From Paenibacillus sp. (lineage in GTDB: Bacteria > Bacteroidota > Bacteroidia > Bacteroidales > Muribaculaceae): a DNA stretch of 64,000 nt. Within the stretch, counting starts at the first letter, position 1. Each line of letters starts with the position of its first letter. This document shows positions 7,966 to 17,967 of this stretch, piece by piece. Position numbers and translations under genes: made by a program. The stretch covers positions 249,331-313,330 of the forward strand of contig JAMPHR010000002.1 of NCBI GenBank assembly GCA_023663345.1. The letters run 5' to 3'. The notes under the pieces are model-generated. The model was not told where the DNA came from, made no database searches, and worked only from the letters and a program-made list of their open reading frames with translations.

Positions 7966-8753
7966 CTATGTATTATGTCAGCCTCACGGAAACGCTTGTA
8001 GGTCAACACATAATTCACTATTATTCCCAATACCATAAACAATTGCATTGGCATGAATTCCAAAGTGAATGTTTTCCTGATAAAATGTTCCGGCGAGGGA
8101 GTATTGATCATTATGTTCCATGCCACTCCATATACCACAAACAGAACGACAAGTACGTAGGTAGTCTTGATGAAATTCTTCTTTCTCCACACTATGGATC
8201 CGAGCAGATAGAACGACTGAATGAATATGAACAGCAACAGCGTACTATAGAACACCGTTGGATTACTATCCATATCAACTCCCTCTCCGCCAAATAAAAT
8301 ACTATTCCATTTGAGCATATCTATCTCGCCCCCCATCACATATACTACAAAGAATTTTTTCAACACATCGGCAAAGAAAGCGCTGAATAGTCCCCACACC
8401 ACATAACAGGGCACACTCACTATCCATCTCACTATAAATTTTTCCAACTGTGAGGCCGGTGTCATGAGCGTGACTATGGCGTTCTTCTGGTTCCACATAG
8501 TATCGAAAGCCGGTGAAGCCGCCACTATCATGCCACACAGAAAGAAAGCATTTGTCATAAAGCCTATTTCCACTAAGCTTCCGTCCAAATACGAATACCC
8601 GTAGCTCCAACCGTTGATAATTCCAATGATCACCATAACCAATGTCACACATCCGGCCGAGATCAAGAGCGACATACGGTTCTCGACCACATATTTTTTC
8701 ATAAGCACACCCATGCGCTTGGCGCTGAATGTCTCACCGATATTGTTTCTCAT
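7959..8753 (-). CDS. ABC transporter permease
   Basis: An integral membrane protein of about 264 residues with roughly six hydrophobic helices, for example LISAGCVTLVMVIIGII near the N terminus and LFMVLGIIVNYVLTY near the C terminus. It resembles ABC-2 type permeases that pair with a separate ATPase. A GTG at 8771 could also start the frame, but the ATG at 8753 is preceded at good distance by AGGAGG, which decides the start. The gene follows the ATPase and overlaps the GntR gene. Together they should form a two-component ABC exporter or envelope-stress pump; the substrate cannot be read from the sequence. Confidence 0.8.
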   Translation of the reverse strand: MRNNIGETFSAKRMGVLMKKYVVENRMSLLISAGCVTLVMVIIGIINGWSYGYSYLDGSLVEIGFMTNAFFLCGMIVAASPAFDTMWNQKNAIVTLMTPASQLEKFIVRWIVSVPCYVVWGLFSAFFADVLKKFFVVYVMGGEIDMLKWNSILFGGEGVDMDSNPTVFYSTLLLFIFIQSFYLLGSIVWRKKNFIKTTYVLVVLFVVYGVAWNIMINTPSPEHFIRKTFTLEFMPMQLFMVLGIIVNYVLTYKRFREADIIHRW

Positions 8754-8767
8754 AACTGTTCCTCCTG

Positions 8768-9610
8768 TCACTGTTTTCTGAATATATACTGCACTATTCC
8801 CTGATTGCTCACCACCAGGTTGAAAAGCATCTCCACATCAGGCTCGGTCTCTTCACCGTCCTCATTCTGGATCACCACCTTCACCCCGCCCACGGCCGGG
8901 ACAGCCAACAGTGCCGACTTTATCACCTCGGGCGAATCGGTAAGCGTGAACTTCAGCTTCTCCGCTATTTCCGGTATGCTCCGGTCAAGTATCACCTTGG
9001 CATCATCGAGTATCACTATATGGTCGAGCAACTGCTCCAGATCCCTCACCTGGTGGGTCGAGATCACTATGGCACGGTCATCGTTCATGCTCCCGGCCAC
9101 AAACCTCCGGAACGCCTCCTTGCCCGGTATGTCGAGACCGTTGGTCGGCTCGTCCATGAGCAGTATTGAAGTGTTGCACGCGAGCGCGAAACTCATGTAC
9201 ACCTTCTTCTTCTGCCCCATCGACAGCTCCCCTAAATTCACATCCCGTTCCATGTCGAATATCTCCATATTCCGGGCCATATCCTCCTCCGAAAATCTCG
9301 GATAAAACGGAGCGTTCAGCTTCACGAATTCTTCGAGTTTCATCGCCGGAAGCACCACTTCATCGGGTATCAGAAATATGTCGGCGAGGGTCGACGGAAG
9401 CCTCCGCCTCACATCATTTCCATCCATCGTCACCACCCCGTTCATCGGGGTAAGCAACCCGGCCATGAGGTAGAGAAGAGTGCTCTTCCCCACCCCGTTT
9501 TTCCCTAATAGCCCATACACTTTTCCGGGCTGTATCTCCAGTGACACGTCACGCAGCACAGGCCATTTTTTACGGCTGTAGGCATAAGTGAGATTTTTTA
9601 CTTTAATCAT
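8768..9610 (-). CDS. ABC transporter ATP-binding protein
   Basis: A 280-residue ABC ATPase. Walker A GKNGVGKST lies at 36-44, the signature LSMGQKKK at 129-136, Walker B LLMDEPTNGLD at 150-160 and the switch histidine in ISTHQVRD at 186. The C-terminal 60-70 residues form an extra domain typical of drug/antibiotic and YtrB-like ATPases. It is first in a five-gene operon with the permease, GntR regulator, membrane-anchored protein and barrel, behind a good promoter 30 bp upstream. It couples ATP hydrolysis on the cytoplasmic face to the permease. Confidence 0.9.
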   Translation of the reverse strand: MIKVKNLTYAYSRKKWPVLRDVSLEIQPGKVYGLLGKNGVGKSTLLYLMAGLLTPMNGVVTMDGNDVRRRLPSTLADIFLIPDEVVLPAMKLEEFVKLNAPFYPRFSEEDMARNMEIFDMERDVNLGELSMGQKKKVYMSFALACNTSILLMDEPTNGLDIPGKEAFRRFVAGSMNDDRAIVISTHQVRDLEQLLDHIVILDDAKVILDRSIPEIAEKLKFTLTDSPEVIKSALLAVPAVGGVKVVIQNEDGEETEPDVEMLFNLVVSNQGIVQYIFRKQ

Positions 9611-9639
9611 GTGAGGTGTATTAGTGTGTTAGTACACTG

Positions 9640-9670
9640 CAAAAGTATAACAATATTTATTAACATCAAA
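9640..9670 (-). promoter_or_regulatory. Promoter of the ABC/GntR operon
   Basis: On the minus strand, TTTG (9667-9670) and TACTTTTG (9640-9647) are separated by 19 bases, a full match to the Bacteroidota consensus. The start site would fall near 9633, just upstream of the ATPase gene at 9610. Confidence 0.75.
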
Positions 9671-9744
9671 ATTTTTCGACGATTTTTTTCAACTAATTGA
9701 AAATTATTGCGTTCCGCACCCCTCATTCCGGGCCCATTTTACAA

Positions 9745-10076
9745 TGTCAATAACTATGTAAATAACTGTACAAAACTTTTCAATAGATTTTAATAACTTA
9801 CTATTGACAATAACCCCACCTGTCGCGTATAATCATACCTGCCTATTAACCAAAATAGTTATTGATTTGCTATCAATGCGTTTTCAAGCCCCTTTTCAAC
9901 ATTTTTGCGTTGTAAAACTGCAAAAAACTTATTAACTTTGCACATTATTAACACTATGTTAATAACTACGTGATAAGATTGAATTTCAGATGGTTGCGGT
10001 GTTAATAACTCGGCAGATAATGTAAATGGGTATCAATAACTCATATATGCAAGTAATTGGCTGAAAAGTTATTGTA
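9745..10076. other. Cluster of TGTNAATAACT words, candidate replication origin
   Basis: Within the AT-rich gap between divergent genes the word TGT(T/C/A)AATAACT occurs at 9745, 9757, 9957 and 10000. Close variants lie at 9787 and 10031, and reverse copies (AGTTATTG, TTATTAACA) at about 9858, 9945 and 10068. The copies at 9945 and 9957 make a near-perfect inverted repeat. The 9-mer TTATTNACA differs from the DnaA box TTATCCACA at two positions. The density, AT-richness and divergent flanking genes suggest an origin or a multi-site operator; neither is proved. Confidence 0.4.
9909..9940 (+). promoter_or_regulatory. Possible rightward promoter upstream of nadA
   Basis: GTTG (9909-9912), 20 bases, then TAACTTTG (9933-9940) fit the Bacteroidota consensus. 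The predicted start is about 200 bases before nadA, so the leader would be long and would run through part of the repeated-word cluster. Confidence 0.45.
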
Positions 10077-10146
10077 CATATTTACAACCATTCTTTTTCT
10101 TCTTATTAAATTCTTTTTCAAAAAAATTTTTTTCAAATATAAATAA

Positions 10147-11115
10147 ATGAAAGTCGAAAACGGCTACGTGGAGGCACCTGTCCCCGAAGGGATCGACCTC
10201 AGGCAGGAAATACTCCGACTCAAGAAAGAGAAGAACGCCATCATCCTCGCGCATTACTACACCGTGGGCGAGATCCAGGATGTGGCCGACTTTGTGGGCG
10301 ACTCGCTCGCCCTCGCCCGGGTTGCCGAAGGACTCGACAACGACATCATCGTGATGTGCGGAGTCCACTTCATGGGCGAGACCGTCAAGATCCTTTGTCC
10401 GGAAAAAAAGGTCCTCGTTCCCGACCTCAACGCCGGGTGTTCGCTGGCCGACAGCTGCCCTGCTCCCGAGCTTGAAAAATTTATCCGGGAGCACCCCGGT
10501 CACACGGTGGTTTCCTACGTCAACACCTCGGCCGCGGTCAAGGCTCTCACCGACATCGTGGTCACCTCGGGCAACGCCATGAAGGTGATCAAGTCGCTCC
10601 CCGAGGACGAGAAAATTATCTTCGGTCCCGACCGCAATCTGGGAAATTATATCAACTCCGAGACCGGTCGCGACATGGTGCTCTGGGACGGAGCTTGCCA
10701 CGTGCATGAGAAGTTCTCGCTTGAAAAGATTCTTGAACTGAAGAAGCAGCATCCCGGTGCCAAGGTGCTGGTGCATCCCGAGTGTCCCGCCCCAGTCCGT
10801 CTGGTGGCCGACAAGGTTGGATCCACAGCAGTCCTCCTCGACTGGGCCATCGAGACCGATGCCACCGAATTCATCGTGGCCACCGAGAGCGGAATCCTTC
10901 ATGAGATGAAGCGCAAGTGTCCCGGCAATACCTTCATCCCCGCTCCTCCCGAGGATTCCACCTGTGCATGTAACGATTGCTCCTACATGAAGCTCAACAC
11001 CATGCGCAAACTCTACCTCACCCTCCTCCACGAGGCCCCCGAGGTGCATGTCGATCCCGCTATCATCGACCGTGCCCGCCGCCCCATCACCCGTATGCTT
11101 TCATTAAGTAAGTAA
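10147..11115 (+). CDS. nadA: Quinolinate synthase A
   Basis: Iron-sulfur enzyme that condenses iminoaspartate with dihydroxyacetone phosphate to quinolinate in NAD biosynthesis. Hallmarks are AIILAHYY (31-38), [11 protein letters not shown] (71-81), [10 protein letters not shown] (C98), WDGACHVHE (C184), HPECP (H210, C212) and CACNDCSYM (C275, C278). The three [4Fe-4S] ligands are expected to be C98, C184 and one cysteine of the last group. The length of 322 residues is normal. No nadB or nadC is nearby. leuS starts 17 bp downstream and is probably on the same transcript. Confidence 0.95.
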   Translation: MKVENGYVEAPVPEGIDLRQEILRLKKEKNAIILAHYYTVGEIQDVADFVGDSLALARVAEGLDNDIIVMCGVHFMGETVKILCPEKKVLVPDLNAGCSLADSCPAPELEKFIREHPGHTVVSYVNTSAAVKALTDIVVTSGNAMKVIKSLPEDEKIIFGPDRNLGNYINSETGRDMVLWDGACHVHEKFSLEKILELKKQHPGAKVLVHPECPAPVRLVADKVGSTAVLLDWAIETDATEFIVATESGILHEMKRKCPGNTFIPAPPEDSTCACNDCSYMKLNTMRKLYLTLLHEAPEVHVDPAIIDRARRPITRMLSLSK

Positions 11116-11132
11116 AGGAATATAAAATAGCA

Positions 11133-13907
11133 ATGGAATACAATCATAAATCGATCGAATCACGCTGGCAGCAGTATTGGCGTGACAACAAGGTCTACAA
11201 GGCCGATATAAACAAGGACAAGCCCAAGTACTACGTCCTCGACATGTTCCCCTACCCCTCGGGTGCCGGACTCCACGTAGGACACCCCTTAGGCTACATA
11301 GCATCCGACATCTTCTCGCGCTACAAGCGCCTCCAGGGCTTCAATGTGCTCCACCCCATGGGCTACGATGCCTACGGCCTCCCCGCCGAGCAGTATGCCA
11401 TACAGACCGGTCAGCACCCCGAGAAGACCACCATGCAGAACATCGCCCGCTACCGCGAGCAGCTCGATAAGATCGGATTCTGCTACGACTGGGACCGCGA
11501 GGTAAAGACCTGCGACCCCAAGTTCTACAAGTGGACCCAGTGGGCGTTCATGAAGATGGTCGAGAGCTACTACGACACCAAACTCGAGAAGGCCATGCCC
11601 ATCGCCGATCTCGTGAAGCATTTCGAGACCGAGGGCACCGAGGGGATCCATGCCACATGTTCCGAGGAGCTCTCCTTCACCGCATCGGAGTGGAACGCAA
11701 TGGATGCCAAGCAGAAGAGCGACACCCTCATGAACTACCGCATAGCCTACCTGGGCAACACCATGGTGAACTGGTGTCCCCAGCTCGGCACAGTGCTCGC
11801 CAACGATGAGGTGAGCGAGGGCCTCTCCGTCCGCGGTGGTTATCCCGTTGAGCAGAAGCTCATGTACCAGTGGTGTCTGCGCGTGTCGGCTTATGCCAAG
11901 CGCCTCCTTGACGGCCTCGACACCATCGACTGGACCGACTCTCTTAAGGAGACCCAGCGCAACTGGATAGGTCGCTCCGAGGGTGCCGAGATGCACTTCC
12001 CCATCGCAGGAAGCGACGTTGTACTCGACATCTTCACCACCCGTGCCGACACTGTGTTTGGCGTGACATTCATGGTGCTTGCCCCCGAGAGCGAGTATGT
12101 GGCTCAGGTCACTACCCCCGATCAGGCCGAGGCCGTGAAAGCCTATCTCGACTCCATCAAGCACAAGACCGAGCGTGAGCGCATGATCGATAAGAAAGTT
12201 TCAGGTGTATTCACCGGTAGCTATGCTGTCAATCCCCTCACTGGCAATAATATACCCGTCTATGTATCGGACTACGTACTGGCCGGCTACGGCACCGGGG
12301 CCATCATGGCCGTTCCCGCCCACGATAGCCGCGACTACGCCTTCGCCAAGCATTTCGACCTCCCCATTATCCCCCTTATCGAGGGTTGTGATGTGAGCGA
12401 GCAGAGCTTCGATGCCAAGAGCGGAAAGATGATCAACAGCTCGTCGGCCGAACTCGATCTCAACGGCATGGAGGTCAAGGACGCTATTGCAGCCACCAAG
12501 AAATTCATCGAGGAGAAAGGCATAGGCCGTGTCAAGGTCAACTACCGTCTGCGCGACGCCATCTTCTCGCGTCAGCGCTACTGGGGCGAGCCTTTCCCCG
12601 TATATTATAAGGATGGTATCCCCACCCTCATGGACGAGAGCAAACTCCCGCTCCTGCTCCCCGAGGTTGACAAATATCTCCCCACCGAGAGCGGCGAGCC
12701 CCCGCTGGGACGCGCCAAGAACTGGGTCACCGAGGAGGGCTACCCCATCGAGCTCAACACCATGCCCGGATTCGCCGGATCATCGGCCTACTATCTCCGC
12801 TACATGGATCCCCACAACGACTCCGCTCTCGTGGGCAAGGACGCTGACGAGTACTGGCGCAATGTCGACCTCTATATAGGAGGTACCGAACATGCCACCG
12901 GCCACCTCATCTACTCCCGCTTCTGGAATAAGTTCCTCTACGACCTCGGATACGTATGCGAGGCCGAGCCTTTCAAGAAGCTCATCAACCAGGGCATGAT
13001 CCAGGGCCGAAGCAACTTCGTTTACCGCATCCAGGGAACAAATACTTTCGTTTCTCACGGCCTTAAGGGTCAATATGATGTTACTCCTATCCACGTGGAC
13101 GTTAATATCGTGAGCAACGATATTCTCGACCTTGACGCCTTCCGCGCATGGCGTCCCGACTATGCCGACGCCGAGTTCGTGCTCGAGGATGGCAAATACA
13201 TCTGCGGATGGGCCGTTGAGAAGATGTCCAAGTCAATGTTCAACGTGGTCAATCCCGATGATATAGTGGAGCGTTACGGTGCCGACACCCTCCGTCTATA
13301 TGAGATGTTCCTCGGTCCGCTCGAGCAGAGCAAGCCCTGGGATACCAACGGTATCGACGGTGTAAACCGCTTCCTCAAGAAGCTCTGGGGACTGTTCTAT
13401 AAGGGCGATACCCTCCTTGTCGACGACTCTACTCCCTCGCCCGAGGCTCTTAAGTCGCTCCACAAGCTCATAAAGAAAGTGACAGGCGACATTGAGACCT
13501 TCAGCTACAACACCTCGGTGGCAGCCTTCATGATATGCGTCAACGAGCTCACATCGCTCAAGTGCCATTCCCGTGAGGTACTTTCCGACCTGCTTGTACT
13601 TCTCGCGCCGTTCGCTCCTCACATCACCGAGGAACTATGGCACTCGGCCCTCGGCCACGACACCACCATCTGTGATGCCAAGTGGCCCGCATGGGATGAG
13701 AAGCACCTGGTTGAGTCGACCGTCAACTATGCCGTGTCATTCAACGGTAAGGCCCGCTTCAACATGCAGGTTCCCGCCGATACCCCCAAGGAAGAGGTTG
13801 AGAAGCTCGCCCTCGACCACGAAGGTTCAGCCAAATGGCTCGAAGGCCACAGCATCCGCAAGATCATCGTTGTCCCCAACAAGATCGTTAACATCGTACT
13901 TGGGTAA
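11133..13907 (+). CDS. leuS: Leucyl-tRNA synthetase
   Basis: Class I aminoacyl-tRNA synthetase that charges tRNA-Leu in the cytoplasm. The HIGH-type motif is HVGH (48-51) within [16 protein letters not shown], and the KMSKS loop is at 697-701. Between them lies the CP1 editing domain, with [19 protein letters not shown]. The length of 924 residues is at the long end for bacterial LeuRS because of insertions around residues 160-200 and 620-690, a pattern I associate with Bacteroidota enzymes. It ends with the usual anticodon-binding and C-terminal domains ([16 protein letters not shown]). A strong hairpin terminator follows. Confidence 0.97.
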   Translation: MEYNHKSIESRWQQYWRDNKVYKADINKDKPKYYVLDMFPYPSGAGLHVGHPLGYIASDIFSRYKRLQGFNVLHPMGYDAYGLPAEQYAIQTGQHPEKTTMQNIARYREQLDKIGFCYDWDREVKTCDPKFYKWTQWAFMKMVESYYDTKLEKAMPIADLVKHFETEGTEGIHATCSEELSFTASEWNAMDAKQKSDTLMNYRIAYLGNTMVNWCPQLGTVLANDEVSEGLSVRGGYPVEQKLMYQWCLRVSAYAKRLLDGLDTIDWTDSLKETQRNWIGRSEGAEMHFPIAGSDVVLDIFTTRADTVFGVTFMVLAPESEYVAQVTTPDQAEAVKAYLDSIKHKTERERMIDKKVSGVFTGSYAVNPLTGNNIPVYVSDYVLAGYGTGAIMAVPAHDSRDYAFAKHFDLPIIPLIEGCDVSEQSFDAKSGKMINSSSAELDLNGMEVKDAIAATKKFIEEKGIGRVKVNYRLRDAIFSRQRYWGEPFPVYYKDGIPTLMDESKLPLLLPEVDKYLPTESGEPPLGRAKNWVTEEGYPIELNTMPGFAGSSAYYLRYMDPHNDSALVGKDADEYWRNVDLYIGGTEHATGHLIYSRFWNKFLYDLGYVCEAEPFKKLINQGMIQGRSNFVYRIQGTNTFVSHGLKGQYDVTPIHVDVNIVSNDILDLDAFRAWRPDYADAEFVLEDGKYICGWAVEKMSKSMFNVVNPDDIVERYGADTLRLYEMFLGPLEQSKPWDTNGIDGVNRFLKKLWGLFYKGDTLLVDDSTPSPEALKSLHKLIKKVTGDIETFSYNTSVAAFMICVNELTSLKCHSREVLSDLLVLLAPFAPHITEELWHSALGHDTTICDAKWPAWDEKHLVESTVNYAVSFNGKARFNMQVPADTPKEEVEKLALDHEGSAKWLEGHSIRKIIVVPNKIVNIVLG

Positions 13908-13981
13908 CATCCTGTAAATAAGTATATTAAGACTTTATATGTAAGTATATCAAGTCTATATATTAGGGACAGACATAATAA

Positions 13982-14032
13982 AAGACCAGAGGCCCAAAGG
14001 ACTACAGCAGTCGCTCTTGGCCCTCTGGTCTT
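13982..14032 (+). terminator. leuS terminator hairpin
   Basis: The arms AAGACCAGAGGCCCAAAG and CTTGGCCCTCTGGTCTT form a long stem with one bulge, 75 bases after the leuS stop. The words CCAGAGG and CCAAAGG used here also recur in the spacers at 4.2 and 53.5 kb. Confidence 0.65.
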
Positions 14033-14173
14033 AATATATCCCTTTGGCTCTAAAATATAACAAAATCTATAAAACCGCTGTTATATAACTGAACGCCAAA
14101 TCGAAACGCAAATGTCCCCGTTCCACACCCCACCTCTCTATACTCTATACTTCCTCCTCTATACTTCCCACCA

Positions 14174-14974
14174 ATGGACGTTTCCTCACAATCATTAATC
14201 GTAGCCTTCATCCTCACGCTCATAGCCGGCATGGGAACAGCCATTGGCGCACTCATGTCATTGCACCCCAAAGCCCGTGAGGCAAAGTTTCTGGCCGGAG
14301 CATTAGGATTCTCGGCCGGTGTGATGCTCTATGTCTCCTTTCTCGACCTCATGCCCGAGGCTATCGGTGAACTTGAAGGCCTGTATTCATCACGCATGGC
14401 CAATCTCTACAGCGTCCTCGCTTTCTTCGGAGGAATCGTGCTTATAGCCCTTATTGACCTTCTCGTGCCCGAGGATGAAAACCCCCACGAATACAATCAT
14501 ATAGAGCATAAGCCCGACAAACCATCGCAATCCAAGCGCACAGGCATAATACTCGCGCTCGCTATAGGAATACATAACTTCCCCGAAGGAATGGCCACAT
14601 TCATCTCGGCGCTCGATGGAGCATCGGTCGCCATCCCCATTGTAATAGCCATTATGCTTCACAACATCCCCGAGGGTATTGCGGTATCAGTTCCCATCTA
14701 TAACGCGACAGGAAGCCGTAAAAAGGCCCTTGTGTTCAGTATTCTGTCCGGCTTGGCCGAGCCTGTAGGCGCTCTCATAGGCATGATGTTCCTCCTCTCG
14801 GTGTGGACACCGGTGATGAACGCACTTCTGCTCGCCGGCGTGGCCGGAGTCATGGTGTACATATCTCTCGACGAGCTTCTGCCCAGTGCCGAGAACTACG
14901 GCCACCATCACGTCACCGTCACGTCATTGATCATCGGCATGGCACTCATGGCCACGTCGATACTTATGGGATGA
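14174..14974 (+). CDS. zupT: ZIP-family zinc transporter
   Basis: Inner-membrane importer of zinc and probably other divalent metals. The 266 residues hold about eight hydrophobic helices. The two metal-binding helix motifs are intact: HNFPEG at 134-139 and HNIPEG at 163-168. A cytoplasmic loop around residues 100-113 (EDENPHEYNHIEH) is rich in His and acidic residues, as usual between helices III and IV. The start chosen is the first ATG in frame. The spacer before it contains three CTCTATACT words and no promoter I can call with confidence. The next gene is convergent and lies 18 bp away. Confidence 0.92.
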   Translation: MDVSSQSLIVAFILTLIAGMGTAIGALMSLHPKAREAKFLAGALGFSAGVMLYVSFLDLMPEAIGELEGLYSSRMANLYSVLAFFGGIVLIALIDLLVPEDENPHEYNHIEHKPDKPSQSKRTGIILALAIGIHNFPEGMATFISALDGASVAIPIVIAIMLHNIPEGIAVSVPIYNATGSRKKALVFSILSGLAEPVGALIGMMFLLSVWTPVMNALLLAGVAGVMVYISLDELLPSAENYGHHHVTVTSLIIGMALMATSILMG

Positions 14975-14992
14975 TCCTGCCACGATAGGAGA

Positions 14993-15325
14993 TTAATCCT
15001 CGACGATCTCTCTCTTGCTCTTCTTTCTTTTGGGATTCTCGGGAAACCATCCGCGCTCCACGCGGCGGGTCTGCTCCTTGATCTCGCCTATGGTCCAGAA
15101 CGAGCTGAACGCGAGCACTCCGAGCAACGATGACCAGAACGGATCTACCACACATATCGAGCCACCCACGGCTATGATTCCGAGCACGAGGAACCACCAT
15201 CGGCAACCGTCGCCGAAATAGTACTCACACTTGATGGTGATGGGATGGAAAATACCTATTATCAGAAATGTACACAGGCCCAGGATGAGGCCGAGGATAT
15301 GATGCTGGGACAGTAATTCAGTCAT
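14993..15325 (-). CDS. DUF4491 family membrane protein
   Basis: A 110-residue protein with three hydrophobic segments and the family pattern LIIGIFHPITIKCEYYFG (about 20-37), followed by FSSFWTIGEIKEQ and a C-terminal RGWFPENPKRKK. I recognise this as DUF4491, a small inner-membrane family found in Bacteroidota with no known function. It is the last gene of a leftward run and starts two bases after the stop of the preceding exported protein, so the two are translationally linked. Confidence 0.8.
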   Translation of the reverse strand: MTELLSQHHILGLILGLCTFLIIGIFHPITIKCEYYFGDGCRWWFLVLGIIAVGGSICVVDPFWSSLLGVLAFSSFWTIGEIKEQTRRVERGWFPENPKRKKSKREIVED

Positions 15326-15327
15326 GT

Positions 15328-15831
15328 TCAGTCGTCAGTATTGTTTTCTTTATTCTGTATTATGAAATCTATGGTGAATCTCACATCGTAGGGCGTGACG
15401 TTGGCTGTGCGCGGGCGTTGTCCTCGGTGATAGTAGAATGAGTGCTGTGTATCCCATGTGGATATCTTCAGCATACGTGTCTCACCGGCCGGCACATCGG
15501 CATCGATGGTGTCGGTGCGCTGATGCAGCTGTCGGCCCTTCATGTCGGTATAAACAATCGAGAGGGCCAAACGTTTCATATCGCGTGGAGAATCATTGGT
15601 CACAAGGAATGTCTCGCGCGATGTCCGCAACGGCTTGTCATAGCCCGAGACGGTGAAAACCATCGGCGAAGGATTCCTTAGAGTGTCGGCAGGCTGGGGG
15701 AGTGGTGTCGGATGCATGGCCGTCCGTGCGTCGCGTGACACCTTGAGCTTCTTCCCGCGCAGGGTATTGTCACCCCACATCGTTCCGCCCGATGCCATGA
15801 CAGCCATTATAAGTATCAGTAGCGCTCTCAT
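15328..15831 (-). CDS. Exported protein of unknown function
   Basis: A 167-residue protein with a short signal peptide (MRALLILIMAVMASGGTMWG). The mature part is predicted to be an all-beta domain: PMVFTVSGYDKPLRTSRETFLVTNDSPRDMKRLALSIVY reads like an Ig-like or FxLYD-like fold with a VTN turn. No catalytic motif is seen. Its start overlaps the stop of the upstream gene by four bases (ATGA), and DUF4491 follows at once. The tight spacing of the three genes suggests a joint envelope role that cannot be named. Confidence 0.6.
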   Translation of the reverse strand: MRALLILIMAVMASGGTMWGDNTLRGKKLKVSRDARTAMHPTPLPQPADTLRNPSPMVFTVSGYDKPLRTSRETFLVTNDSPRDMKRLALSIVYTDMKGRQLHQRTDTIDADVPAGETRMLKISTWDTQHSFYYHRGQRPRTANVTPYDVRFTIDFIIQNKENNTDD

Positions 15832-16448
15832 AGGTATCGGGGGTTAAGAGGTACGGCAGGGGTGGGGTAGACCCTCGCACACCCCTCTATATCGCCTGCA
15901 GGACGTTCTTGGGGTGTGATTAGTGTGCGGTACATGTAGGGCAGGAGCAGGCGCCACCAGTTGAAGCGCAATTTCCGTCCGTAGGGTTTGAATGTGATGC
16001 GCGAGCCGTCGTCGGCAAGCGTGATGGTGTTGCGCGACGGACCTGTCAGGCGTGTGTGATCATCGGTCCGCGATGAGTATATGCGGGCATCATAGACCCC
16101 GCGCTTGGAAGTGGGAGTGAGATAGCCCATCACAGTGCCTTCCCGCAGGCTTATATCGGCGCTTTTCACCACTATGGCACAGTACAGTGCCGAGGCCCCG
16201 TCAGTCCCCGGGACGCGCTCTATTGCCATCATGGAGCCTTCGCCGGCAAATTCCCACAATCCCTCTATGTCATGGAGTGGCATCGACGCCATGCGTGATC
16301 TCACGAGGGTGGGGGAGTCGTACCCCTCGACACGTGTCGAGCTGTCGGGTATATTATCCAGCACACCCCCTTTGTCGCGAGCCTGTGAGGCAAGCACGTC
16401 GACAAAGAGGGTGAGCAATATCAGTGTAATGCGGGTGGAGAGATGCAT
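15828..16448 (-). CDS. Exported protein of unknown function
   Basis: A 206-residue protein with an N-terminal signal peptide (MHLSTRITLILLTLFVDVLASQA). The segment DIEGLWEFAGEGSMMAIERV (about 61-80) and the strands that follow look like a small beta-barrel or lipocalin-like domain. A basic aromatic stretch, LRFNWWRLLLPYMYR, lies near residue 165 and could contact the membrane. I do not recognise the family. It follows the DUF3078 gene by 37 bp and overlaps the next gene, so it belongs to the leftward run from the helicase to DUF4491. Confidence 0.6.
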   Translation of the reverse strand: MHLSTRITLILLTLFVDVLASQARDKGGVLDNIPDSSTRVEGYDSPTLVRSRMASMPLHDIEGLWEFAGEGSMMAIERVPGTDGASALYCAIVVKSADISLREGTVMGYLTPTSKRGVYDARIYSSRTDDHTRLTGPSRNTITLADDGSRITFKPYGRKLRFNWWRLLLPYMYRTLITPQERPAGDIEGCARVYPTPAVPLNPRYL

Positions 16449-16484
16449 TGCAGTATGTGATGGAGTAGGGTGGGGATGAGGAGC

Positions 16485-17957
16485 TTACGAGTTGCCAAAC
16501 TTGTAGGTGAATCCTATCGAAAGAATTTCCTTGAGCTGCAGTTTATGCCAGTCGGTATCCTCAATCACAGGCGACGATGAGTCGTAGCGCATATGTACAT
16601 AGATCTGGGTGGTGAGGAAGCGGTTGATGGTGAACTGCAGGGTATTTTCCCAGTCGCTCTGGATATAGTCGTAATCGGTGAAGACAAACAGGCGTGAGCG
16701 AAGTGATATGTTCTCGCACATCTGCCACTGGAGCTTACCCTCACCGCTGGAACCGTATTCGCTCACCGAGGTGTGTCCCGGTTCGATACCCTTGACCGAT
16801 AGGCGTTTGCGGAAACAGGTCTTGAGATTGTAGGATAGGGGAGAGATCGAGGCGTCAAATGTGAAGGTCTTTTTCTTGTTGGCGTAGTTGTAGGTCATAC
16901 CGACACCGACATTCAACTCGCCCGGCGACATGAATGCGGCCTTGAGTGTGGTGGAATTGGACTTGTAGTTGTTGAGGAACTGGGTCTTCAGCTGGGCGGT
17001 CATTGAGTAGTACCACCGTTTGGTCGAACGGTAACCGGCTGTCATGTTCCACTGGAACAGGTCCTCGGAAATGGAGTAGTTGCGCACCTCGTCGTCGGGG
17101 GCATTGTTTACACCGAGTTTATATTGGAATGTGTTCTCGAAGAGTAGTTTCTCGTGGAACGCAGGGTTGAGTTTCACATTATAGTAGAGGTGCAAGAGCG
17201 CGTTGAGGTTGTCGTTACCGCCCTGATACCAGTTGGGTGACACGTAGGCTTGGGAGAACTGCAGGTTGCCGTTGAACGACCTGAGCCAGTGTTTTTTGTC
17301 AAATTTGGCCTGCAGATCGGCCACCGGCATCTCATTTGTCACGACCTCTTTGAGCAGTATTCGTGCCGAGTTGGGATCGACTGTGGCGGTGTATTTCTTG
17401 GGAGGTTCGGGCAGATGGGCCTCGTCATACTTCACCAGGTCGGGGTTGTTGACAATATAATTCTGTTTAACCCTTCTCATTATATCGTTCTGGGCCACCG
17501 ATCGGCTCAGCCATTCGGTGACGAGCGGGTCGATTCCGGGTACAGGTTCGGTGTGTGCGTCAAGCTCGATGGGGTCAAACAGATGGAGCTTGTCAAACAC
17601 TGCCGGACGGAAATATGAGGTGGGGATAGGATAGGGGTTGAATGTGCTGAATACGAAGGGCACACTGTCGCTGAACAGCACAATGGTGCTGTCGGTCACA
17701 GTGCCCATATCGTCGTGGATATACACGCTGTCGTGCTCGACAGTCATCTCCTCGCCGTCGAAGAACATGAGATTAATCTCAGGCTCATCGCCCGTTTCGG
17801 GCAGAGCTGTGAGGTCGAGCAGTGTGGTGTCGGCGGGGACGTAGTTGTAGATGATGGAACGTGTCACCTGGGGCAGGAGGCGGGTGACCTGGGATGAAAC
17901 CGTGAGTGGGGCCGCAATCAGTGCTGCCAAGGTGAGAAATGATGACAGATGATTCAT
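16485..17957 (-). CDS. DUF3078 outer-membrane barrel protein
   Basis: A 490-residue protein with a signal peptide (MNHLSSFLTLAALIAAPLTVSSQ). The second half has the DUF3078 hallmark AYVSPNWYQGGNDNLNALLHL near residue 240, then paired amphipathic strands ending in IGFTYKFGNS, with a terminal aromatic region typical of outer-membrane barrels. Residues 1-220 form a periplasmic part without a known motif. The gene starts 11 bp after the DEAD-box helicase stop, an odd pairing that may reflect only shared transcription. Function is unknown; it is probably a structural or transport barrel. Confidence 0.8.
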   Translation of the reverse strand: MNHLSSFLTLAALIAAPLTVSSQVTRLLPQVTRSIIYNYVPADTTLLDLTALPETGDEPEINLMFFDGEEMTVEHDSVYIHDDMGTVTDSTIVLFSDSVPFVFSTFNPYPIPTSYFRPAVFDKLHLFDPIELDAHTEPVPGIDPLVTEWLSRSVAQNDIMRRVKQNYIVNNPDLVKYDEAHLPEPPKKYTATVDPNSARILLKEVVTNEMPVADLQAKFDKKHWLRSFNGNLQFSQAYVSPNWYQGGNDNLNALLHLYYNVKLNPAFHEKLLFENTFQYKLGVNNAPDDEVRNYSISEDLFQWNMTAGYRSTKRWYYSMTAQLKTQFLNNYKSNSTTLKAAFMSPGELNVGVGMTYNYANKKKTFTFDASISPLSYNLKTCFRKRLSVKGIEPGHTSVSEYGSSGEGKLQWQMCENISLRSRLFVFTDYDYIQSDWENTLQFTINRFLTTQIYVHMRYDSSSPVIEDTDWHKLQLKEILSIGFTYKFGNS

Positions 17958-17967
17958 TAGTTGTTTG

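Noticed and set aside
9909-9940. Proof of an origin from gene strand bias
   Set aside because: Coding strands here are C-rich in both directions, so local base skew cannot show replication direction.
10069-11049. Long minus-strand open frame opposite nadA
   Set aside because: It is antisense to a gene with complete NadA motifs, and its product is a His/Gly-rich frame shadow without domains.
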